Source: Allomyces macrogynus ATCC 38327
Taxonomy: Eukaryota > Blastocladiomycota > Blastocladiomycetes > Blastocladiales > Blastocladiaceae
Reading direction: 5' to 3'
NCBI GenBank assembly: GCA_000151295.1
Contig: GG745353.1
Coordinates: 300,242 to 313,230, forward strand
Length of the DNA stretch: 12,989 nt
The notes below the pieces were generated by a model. The model was given only the letters and a program-made list of their open reading frames with translations, made no database searches and was not told the DNA's origin. Within the stretch, counting starts at the first letter, position 1. Each line of letters opens with the position of its first letter. Of this stretch, positions 1-7,198 are shown one piece after another. The position numbers and the translations under genes are program-made.

Positions 1-203
1 CTTCGCCGGTGGCGAAGATGGTGCGGATGAGGTCAAGGTACTGCTCTCTTCGTGCCGCGGCTCGAGTCCCGGGGCTGGTGCAGGCGCGGGAGCTTGGGTA
101 GACGCATGGGACGATGAGCGGCCAGTGGTCGTCGTGCTTGGTCGTTGGCCTTGGCTGCAGCGGCGACACCGTTGCGCGGGGAGTTGGTGGTGGGCGGCGT
201 CAT
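1..203 (-). CDS. CDC21: Thymidylate synthase, N-terminal fragment (5' end only)
   Basis: The gene runs off the left edge, so only its start is visible. Minus-strand bases 48 down to 2 encode EQYLDLIRTIFATGE, the conserved first helix of thymidylate synthase, which methylates dUMP to dTMP with methylene-tetrahydrofolate. The conserved DRTGTGT loop and all catalytic residues lie outside the window. The start is uncertain: the frame carrying this motif has no ATG before an upstream TGA. A different frame opens with ATG at 203 (MTPPTTNSPRNG). A third frame reads GLEPRHEE directly before the motif and joins it if one AG of the GAGAG near 47-52 is dropped. No convincing intron bridges the frames. 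The first 50 or so residues would be a low-complexity Pro/Ala/Ser extension. The gene is divergent from the PP2C gene. The family call rests on one short motif but a very characteristic one. Confidence 0.72.
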
Positions 204-372
204 GGCGGGCAGTTGTGCAAGTTGGCGTGCTGGTTGGTGGTGGTGGTGGTGGTGGTGGTGGTGGTGGTGGTGGTGGTGGTGGTCGTCGTCGTCGTCGTCG
301 TCGTCTTGGTGATGGTGAGAGGAGCAGCGGTCTGGCATGGCCGGCGTGGGCAAGCAGTGAGTCAGCGCCTCA
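204..372. promoter_or_regulatory. Divergent intergenic region between thymidylate synthase and PP2C
   Basis: This short stretch separates the candidate starts of two divergent genes and must hold the promoters of both if those starts are right. Apart from the GGT/CGT microsatellite I see no clear TATA box, CCAAT box or other named site. Both neighbouring starts are uncertain, so its limits are approximate. Confidence 0.35.
235..306. repeat. Compound trinucleotide microsatellite, (TGG)n then (CGT)n
   Basis: About 16 uninterrupted TGG/GGT units (235-283) switch directly to about 7 CGT/GTC units (284-305). The tract lies just upstream of the likely thymidylate synthase start, so it is probably 5' UTR or promoter. 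Read on the minus strand in one open frame it would encode an Asp run followed by a His run, but nothing shows that this is translated. Confidence 0.93.
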
Positions 373-2673
373 GTGATGCGCGCGGCGTCTGCATCACGCG
401 CAATCTCCACCGCACGCGCTTCGCTCTTGGGCAGCACGTCAGCGTCAAGAGGACAACGACCGACTCGAACAAAACGGCCGGCTGCAGCACCACCACCACC
501 AGGGGTCGTCTTGATCGTATCCGACGCGACTAGTACAACGACGACGACGACGCTTTCATCTGCAAGTAACGCGCCCGTGCAACTGCCCGCACTGCACGCA
601 TCGCGCCGGCCTACCCGGCGCCATACCGTCACCAGCATGTTCGCGTTCACGGCACCCGGCCGCCGCCGCAACCACACCGGCGATGCCAGCGAGGACGCGG
701 CGCTCGGCTTTACCTGCAAGCTAAGAATCGCGACCGTCACGCGCAACCTGGCCTCGTCGCGGTGGGCCGAGCACGCCGTGCCCACCCCGCCAGAGACCAC
801 CACGCCCGACACGGAGACCCCAACGCGCGACCGGACCGGCACCATGTCCTCGACCATGTTTGACGACGCCGTAAGCACCTTCTCTGTCGCCTGTATGTGC
901 CCGCTCTTTGCTCTGGCCATGATCCCATCGCGATGCGCTCATTGCGACTCTCTCCAGCTGCGGCCGCGCGCTCCGTCATCTCCTGGCCCGGCGAACGCTT
1001 GCTCACGGCCTGCTGGCCGCCCTCTGCCTCGCCCGCAGCCGCCGCCACCACTGCCAGGGCATCGTCGCACGCCAGGGACACGCCGCCACGACACCGATTC
1101 CCGATCGTTCCCCCGCCACTGCCGCCGAACCACGCTGATCCGCCGCCACCACCGCCACGCGACAATGATCCCGACGATAACGCCATCCCCGTGCGCGTCG
1201 CCGTGATCCTCGACGGCCACGGGTCGCGCCCGGAGGACGGCACGTCGGTTGGCCCTGGCGCGCGCGTCGTCGCGCACTTGGCGTGGCATTTACCGAGGAT
1301 CGTGCGGCAGTTGGTGCACCTGGATCCGGGATTGTTGGCTGAGATTCCGTGTCTCGCCGCGCAAATTGTCGAGGTCGCTGCCGAGCTCGACGCGGACCTC
1401 GCGCTGACACCGGCACCGTCTCTGTCCAGCACTACCACATCAGACGAAATCCCGCCCTGGTACCTCCCACTCCTCACGCACGCGCTCGCGCACCTCAAGG
1501 ACCTGCTCAACCGGTTCCTCGACGCGACGTTCCTCGTCGCCGCATGGGACGCGGGGCGCCGCGCTCTCTGCGACCCTCCACCTTGGCCGTGACAAGGTCA
1601 TTTGCGCCAACGCCGGTGACTGCTTGCTCTACGCGCTGGGTCATCCCCTCTCCGAGTCGACCTGGACCGCATTACCCATCTGGCGCGCGTCCCCCCTCCT
1701 CCGCCCACCCTGCCCCGTGCAAGCCTCTCGCTTTGCCGCGCCACCGCCACCACGCACGTTGCCAAGACGTGGGCATACGCCGTTACCGCTCACGGACGTC
1801 TCGGATATCATTGACCGGGACGACGCGCCGCGGACGTCGTCCTACGAGGACGCGCTTGTCTATTACCCCGGCGTGCTACGGGAGGGCCAGCACGCGCAAG
1901 TCGCGCAACGTGACTGGCGGCTGCTCGCAACGCACTTGAAACCCGCGCGAAGTCACGACGACGTCCCCGGGGCGGCGGTCATGGGCGGCGGAGTGGTGCT
2001 CACGAGCCCCGAGTCGAGAAAGAAGTTGCGGCTGGTCAATTCGGTCGGGAACCTTGCGCACATGGATGTGTTGTTGCCGAGGACAAGCGTGTACCCGTTT
2101 CGGGTGGGCGAGTGGGGGGTAAGCGAGAGGAAGCCGGTGGTGGTGGTGATGGTGTCGGACGGGGTACGGGACGTGTTCCCGCATACAGTGGACCTGGTGG
2201 ATGTGTGGCACGCGGTAAGGGAGAAGCGCAGGGCCGTGGAGGTGCTCGCAAGGTGGTTAGCGACGCCAGAGGATACGCCCGTGCCGCGGCGCCTGAATGC
2301 GAGGATTCGGACCGACGTGCAGCGGTTAGGGCGCGCGAGGGCGCCGTTCCAGGTCGTGGACGCGAGATTGCAGGCGGCCATGGATGCGGCGGTCGGGATT
2401 ATGCAGCGTGGGCGAGAGGGGGAGGAAGAGGGGGACGGGATGGAGGTGGATGGAGAGGAAGAGGAGGAGATGGGGAGGTGCTGGCAGGCGTATTGCGAGC
2501 TGGTCGTGCATCTCGCGGTTGTGCTCGGGTCGCGCGACGACGCGACGTGTATCGTGTGCGCAGTGGGTGATGCGGTGCCGGATCCGTTGAGCAGTGGGGA
2601 TGAGGATGGGCTCGCGCTGTATGTCGGCCCTGAGCTGCCGCCGCGCGTGGGGAAAGAGGAGGAGAGGAGGTAG
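373..2673 (+). CDS. Atypical PP2C-family Ser/Thr protein phosphatase, frame broken
   Basis: PP2C enzymes are metal-dependent Ser/Thr phosphatases. The motifs occur in family order: VAVILDGHGS (metal-binding DGHG, codons at 1212-1223), ICANAGDCLLYAL (NxGD, about 1600-1632), MVSDGVRDVFP (canonical SDGVWD, 2155-2172) and GSRDDATCIVCAV (canonical SRDNxT, about 2527-2565), then TAG at 2671. DGHG is in a different frame from the other three. The switch falls at GGGG in 1553-1556; with three G the reading is AAWDAGAALSATLHL, which fits the family. The N-terminus is unresolved. A GC3-rich frame opens at ATG 373 with an Arg/Ser/Ala-rich, acid-free leader resembling a mitochondrial presequence, and a GTAAGC donor at 871 with CTCTCCAG ending at 957 may be an intron. 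I could not find the usual N-terminal Arg/Glu-Asp motif. An acidic insert (GEEEGDGMEVDGEEEEE) lies between the last two motifs. The PP2C fold is fairly sure; the start and mitochondrial location are guesses. Confidence 0.72.
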
Positions 2674-2847
2674 AAAAGCACTTGTATGATATCTTGGAAT
2701 GTCCGCACGATCGGCGCGCGGGGGATAATTTCGAATGGGGGTGATCATGGTTCGTACTGGTCAAGAACGGCAAACAAAAACGCACATAAAGAACAAACGA
2801 GAACTCCAGGAGACGACCCAGACCCGTCGAGCCAGACTCGATCGACC

Positions 2848-4246
2848 TTACTTCTCCACCTTTTCTTCCGCCACGACCACCTTCCACTCGGGCCGCCCAA
2901 GCACCTCGCACGACTTGTTCCAGCACTCGCGCGCCTTGGCCACGTTCTTGGCGTGCGCGGGCACCCCACGCACCTCATCCACGACCGCCGGCGGCTTCCC
3001 CTGGACCATGTGCCCACTCAACGACCCGCCGCCATCCGCCGTCGCCGTCGCCGCAAACAAGATGCGCGCGGCCCCGTCCTCGACGGTGGTTGTGAACGGG
3101 AACCACGGCAAGACGTAGTGCATCAAGATCGACCGCAAGAACCCGGATTGCCGCGCGAGGCCCGTGGTCGGGATAAATCCGGGACACAGGTAGACGGAGG
3201 TCGCGGTGGGTTGCAGTCGGGCGAGGTGGGCTTGCAGCGTGGGGGAGGCGACGCGGTCGGTGCCGGTGAGAAGGCGCGCGAGTTGACGCGCGAACCACAC
3301 GTTGTAGAGTTTGGAAACGGAGTAGGTGTGCAGGCCGTCGTAGTGCGGGCCGGCGGCGGACTTGGGCTGCTTGGAGGCCTCGACGGGGTCCGGAAGGGCT
3401 AGACAGGGTGGGAAAATGAGGTGAGGAACGGGCAAGTGCGAGGAGAATGACAATGCGGGACACAAACTGTCGGGCACGCGCGTGTGCAGCGACGACGCGA
3501 CCGTGACGATCCGCGCGCGGCCGTCGTCGGCCATTTCCGGGAGCAGGTGTAGCGTGAGCGCCATGACGCCGAGGTGGTTCTGCGCGAACCTGCAGAGGAA
3601 TTACGTCTCAGTCAGTCCACTGGCCACCAACCATCCAAACTCGCGGAAACGTAACGTACGTCGCGTCTACGCCCATCATCGACGACGGCGCCGTCGCTGC
3701 CGCGCCCGCATTATTCACGAGAACGTCGAGCTTGCGGTCGCCAAGCACGCGACGCAGATCGGTAGTCACGGCATCGAGGTCAGGGCACGGGAGTTCGAGG
3801 ACGATCGACGTGAGCCGTTCGGGCGCGCACTTGGTTTCGGCGCGCAAGGAAGCGACGGCGGCATCGGCCTTGGCTTGCGAGCGGCCCGTGATGATGACGA
3901 GGTCGAACAAATCGACGCGTTCGAGGCTAACGGTAGGATCGGGTCAATGGGAGTCAGTAAATTACCAACTCTTGGGCAAATGAAGGATCGGGGCAGGGAA
4001 TATACGGACAAGAGCTTGGCCGTCGCGTAGCCGATCCCGCCCGTCGCGCCTAGATTTTGGCAACGCGAGGGATTGTTCAGTCGTGGTCTTGAATTCACTG
4101 ACATGTCCGTCGCGATTCCGAGCCCGTCACGGCAGCAATCACGCGTCACAGCCGGGTGAAATAACAAGGCAAGAACATGTCGCACCTGTGATGAGAGCGG
4201 TCTGGGGCATGGTGCGGTTGGTCGGGGCGGATGGGCTTGTAGACAT
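2848..4246 (-). CDS. Short-chain dehydrogenase/reductase, retinol-dehydrogenase/WWOX-like
   Basis: An NAD(P)(H)-dependent oxidoreductase of about 346 residues, complete. Exons on the minus strand: 4246-4186, 4049-4010, 3926-3660, 3589-3468, 3398-2848 (stop TAA). All splice phases agree and total 1041 nt. Motifs: cofactor-binding TGATGGIG at residues 20-27, split by intron 1 after ITG; IITGR ending the second strand (about 45-49); NNAG at 105-108; NHLG with Asn127; catalytic Ser in VASS (155-156); YSVSK with Tyr189 and Lys193; then a CPGFIPTTGLA loop. These fit the classical SDR set, and the spacing and sequence around NHLG, VASS and YSVSK resemble retinol dehydrogenase/WWOX-type members. The substrate cannot be read from sequence. 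The start MSTSPSAP was chosen because it leads in frame to ITG at a GTGCGA donor. Intron 2 needs the weak donor GTCCGT at 4009; the better-looking GTATAT at 4005 breaks the frame. It is convergent with the PP2C gene, 174 bp away. Confidence 0.9.
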
Positions 4247-4625
4247 GGTCGTGGCTGTTGCTGAACGATCGTGAGCTGCTGGTGTCGAACGGTGCCTGGA
4301 GCTGCTGAAAAGCGCGTTTCGGTCGCCTTTGCGGAGGCCAAGAGTGTGCTGGAAGTTGGAGGCTCGTCGTGGTCGTATCGGAGTCGCGACGTCTTCTGTC
4401 GTCGAAACAAGTCAACGACGTGACTGACGCTCATGTCGCTTCCATTTTTCTCCAACCCAACCAACTTCATTCTCGAATGAAGGGCGCCGTGGACAGCAGG
4501 AATTACTGCCTTGAATCTTTTGGCCCGAATGCACGGCAAGTTCACAACAAGCAGCCGGGCAGGGAAGCACAAACCCATGCACGATGCGCGGCAGCCATCT
4601 TCCCGCTCCACTTTCCTGTTTGAAA
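4247..4625. promoter_or_regulatory. Upstream region of the SDR gene up to the inverted repeat
   Basis: These 379 bases hold the presumed promoter and 5' UTR of the minus-strand dehydrogenase. Open frames cross it on both strands but show no recognisable domain or clear third-position GC bias. I see no defined TATA or CCAAT element that I would call. Confidence 0.4.
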
Positions 4626-4970
4626 TTGAGGGCGGATTCGACTGCCTACCTCGTCCAGTTCAATCGCGAGGAGGACAAGAACACTTGGATCAAGGCGCTC
4701 TCGGTGCACTGCCTCGTCTACTCGCGGTCGTCGGGCAACAAGTCGACGGGCGGGCCTGGCGCGAGTACGGCCGCGCCAGGGACGGGGGGCGGCACGCGCC
4801 AGCTGCAAGGTGGACCGTCCTTTGCCATCTCGGCCGCTCATTATGGTGCCACGTCGACGATTGGGCTCAACAGCGCGATTGGCGGTGGGGTCGGTGGCGG
4901 TGCGGGTCCTGCAGCGGGTGGTGGGTCCAAGGCGCTGCAGATGATGGATCCGGCACAAAAGCACCGGTGA
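4626..4970 (+). pseudogene. Orphan copy of the receptor's C-terminal tail
   Basis: Inside the left arm the plus strand encodes LRADSTAYLVQF, EEDKNTWIKALSV and the Gly/Ala-rich tail ending QMMDPAQKHR and TGA at 4968-4970, exactly as in exon 9 of the minus-strand receptor. The first half of the PH-like domain, the seven helices and the ligand domain are all missing. The frame extends upstream to an ATG at 4584, but those residues have no receptor counterpart beyond weak similarity (PLSCLKLRADS versus YPLCLELRADS). It is best read as a non-functional duplication fragment. Identity to the parent extends through third codon positions and the 3' UTR, so the copy is recent or was homogenised by gene conversion. 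Confidence 0.85.
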
Positions 4971-5062
4971 GCGCGGAGGGCGATGTATCTTCGCGTTGTT
5001 GGTTCTTTGTCGGACATAATGTTAGTACCGATGATCTGTGTTTGTGAAATCGTATGAGGCTC
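4626..5062 (+). repeat. Left arm of a 437-bp inverted repeat
   Basis: This arm matches the reverse complement of 6762-7198. Both arms are 437 nt, and their translations agree in two overlapping frames, so they are essentially identical with no indel. Identity stops after GTATGAGGCTC on one side and before TTGAGGGCGG on the other. A short imperfect match (TGTTTGAAA versus TGTTTGGAG) continues a few bases past the latter. The copied segment starts inside the receptor's last exon and ends in its 3' UTR. Confidence 0.95.
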
Positions 5063-5177
5063 GAGAATTACTCCATTTTCTGCAACGTGTTTGCTCCTCT
5101 GGCAGCACGACAGCCTCGCCATGCTTCCTGAATGAATGTCAGCATCCATGATCATGTCAAAATATCACCGGTGACAG

Positions 5178-5675
5178 TTGCGTGAGTTTCCGGTCGCTCA
5201 AGGTGCTGCAAGGTCGACGACAACTGACATGATTGTTCTCTGGCAAGGCATTTCCCTGACCCACGCAACCTCAACGCACGCCATTGCAACTTGCGTCTGT
5301 ACAGCGAGGTGGACTCCTGTTCGGCAAGGAGAATCTGCTTGCTGGCCGTGGCCTGATACGCCCGAGAGCCGTGTCAAGTCCTTCAACCTGAGCGGCGCAT
5401 CAGTCACGACGCCTCTACTTGCACGTCTGCTCGGTCGCGCGACACGGCCCCAGGTCGCGAATCGGCAATCGCGCCGCGGCGAGCGGTGCTTCAAGCAGCG
5501 GTTGTACACGTCGCTCCTTTTCCGCGACCGGCATGCCTCTTCTACGGCCACACCTCTTGAGCGGTCAGAGAAGCTCTTGTCCATGATCAGCCAGCTTGTG
5601 GGCGATTTGGCGGCAACTGGAACCGCTCGTCGTCATTTCTCGAGCGGACCACGAGCCAGAATTTTTCTGCCATGA
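5178..5675 (+). pseudogene. Unrecognised open frame in the spacer, possibly degenerate
   Basis: The frame is open for 165 codons. The most protein-like part is residues about 66-155, containing KSFNLSGASVTTPLLARLL, CFKQRLYTSLLFRDR and LERSEKLLSMISQLVGDLA, a probable helical stretch. Near 5650 another frame takes over with DHEPEFFCHDFVHDDAGRG, which suggests a break rather than a genuine C-terminus. I recognise no family. It may be a remnant of a gene or of a mobile element carried in with the inverted duplication. Confidence 0.3.
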
Positions 5676-5775
5676 CTTCGTTCACGACGACGCTGGGCGA
5701 GGCATTCAAGTTGACACCATCAGTTCTTGCTGCCCTACGCAATGGCACACGCGTCCTTGACATGCAAACGATGTT

Positions 5776-6081
5776 GTGGTCTGCCTACTCAATTTCCTCC
5801 GTGGAAGCCAGCGCGCTCGCTCTTCGCATATCAATTTGCACCAGCAATGCCTCACGTTCCTTGACGCGGTTCTTGATCGCTGCGAATCCAAGTTTGCCAC
5901 ATTGTTTGACGAGTATCATGACAAGCAAGAGATCGACCCGGCGCTGATTGTCAAGAGGGCCTTGGAGGACTGGCGGTACAGTGACATGCAGCGGCATCGG
6001 CGAGGCACTGTGAGCCTGGACATCATCCACGACGGGATGGAAGTGGCCCAGGGCTCGCTCAAGCCGCGCGCATCGACTTGA
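5776..6081 (+). pseudogene. Unrecognised short open frame, possible 3' part of the same remnant
   Basis: An open frame of 101 codons. From about residue 20 it reads like a folded, charged helical protein: QQCLTFLDAVLDRCESKF, ATLFDEYHDKQEID and VKRALEDWRYSDMQRHRRG, ending at TGA 6079-6081. It lies in a different frame from the 5178-5675 open frame, and a TGA at 5758 separates it from the DHEPEFF segment, so the two could be pieces of one decayed gene. No family is recognised. Confidence 0.3.
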
Positions 6082-6761
6082 GAATTTGCGACGATTGCGC
6101 TCGTCTTTGTGCTCGTGTGGTGCGGCCGTTTTTGTTCAAACATTTGAACTTGCATTTTTGGTGTTCATGAAGTGGTGAAAACCAGCATCTTTCAGCAGCC
6201 CTGCTTTGAACAGTGCATGCTCCAGCCCAGCAAACATGTGAGAGCTCGTCTGTCCCTGCCAGAAACCTCGAGCCCGCAGACGAATCAAGCTGCTCTTCGT
6301 CCAAAGCGCATTCGCCTGAAGTCGGCTGCGAGATTAGTCGCGAGTCTGCCCGCTGTGATGGTGATGTGCTGCTATTATTCTCATCTGATATGAAACAAGC
6401 CGGCAACGACAGTATTCCAGGTTAGCAGCCGGCGGACAGCGCGGCGTAAGACCTCGCGGCATCCGTTGTCAAAGCATACACTGCAATTGGCGCCGGTTGG
6501 TTGCGGCTTTCAAACTGGTTTGGCTGTTGTTGAACAATCACATCCGCCAGCGCCGACACTGCAGGGCCTTGAGCTGCCGGAAGTACGCGCTACTGGAGCC
6601 GCTGATACTTTCAAGAAAGCATAGATACTGCCCATTATTGCGAAAAGCAAATGATACCGTGGTGCAGTTCTGTTGCAGGAACGGGCGTACTGTAGTCATG
6701 TCAACAACAACAGCATTTGCACCACCATGGCAATGATGCGGGTGACATAGAGCTCTTTCTA

Positions 6762-7198
6762 GAGCCTCATACGATTTCACAAACACAGATCATCGGTACT
6801 AACATTATGTCCGACAAAGAACCAACAACGCGAAGATACATCGCCCTCCGCGCTCACCGGTGCTTTTGTGCCGGATCCATCATCTGCAGCGCCTTGGACC
6901 CACCACCCGCTGCAGGACCCGCACCGCCACCGACCCCACCGCCAATCGCGCTGTTGAGCCCAATCGTCGACGTGGCACCATAATGAGCGGCCGAGATGGC
7001 AAAGGACGGTCCACCTTGCAGCTGGCGCGTGCCGCCCCCCGTCCCTGGCGCGGCCGTACTCGCGCCAGGCCCGCCCGTCGACTTGTTGCCCGACGACCGC
7101 GAGTAGACGAGGCAGTGCACCGAGAGCGCCTTGATCCAAGTGTTCTTGTCCTCCTCGCGATTGAACTGGACGAGGTAGGCAGTCGAATCCGCCCTCAA
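6762..7198 (-). repeat. Right arm of the 437-bp inverted repeat
   Basis: This is the parental arm. It covers the 3' two-thirds of receptor exon 9, the stop codon and about 90 nt of 3' UTR, and matches 4626-5062 in inverted orientation. The outer edge lies in the middle of a coding exon, not at a splice site, so the copy was made from DNA rather than by retroposition of an mRNA. Confidence 0.95.

Larger units (their letters stand above)
5063..6761. other. Spacer between the inverted repeat arms, no recognisable gene
   Basis: These 1699 bases separate the two arms. Open frames exist but none matches a family I know. I see no terminal inverted repeats of a transposon right at the arm edges, no target-site duplication and no transposase or reverse transcriptase motif. 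From about 6082 to 6761 I find nothing that looks coding. The sequence seems less GC-biased at third codon positions than the flanking genes. Confidence 0.6.

Noticed and set aside
33..920. A 295-codon minus-strand open frame with Asp and His runs
   Set aside because: The Asp/His runs come from the microsatellite. The 640-870 part has its GC3 bias in the plus-strand frame, and the end of this frame does not read the thymidylate synthase motif. It is mostly a shadow; only its last part near 203 may supply the synthase start.
4511..5047. A 178-codon plus-strand frame and its 143-codon partner on the minus strand at 6777-7208
   Set aside because: Both are the same shadow frame of the receptor tail, duplicated by the inverted repeat. 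The frame with LRADSTAYLVQF and NTWIKAL is the coding one.
4626..7198. Inverted repeat arms as terminal repeats of a DNA transposon
   Set aside because: The arms are made of receptor coding sequence and 3' UTR, no target-site duplication is evident, and no transposase motif lies in the spacer.
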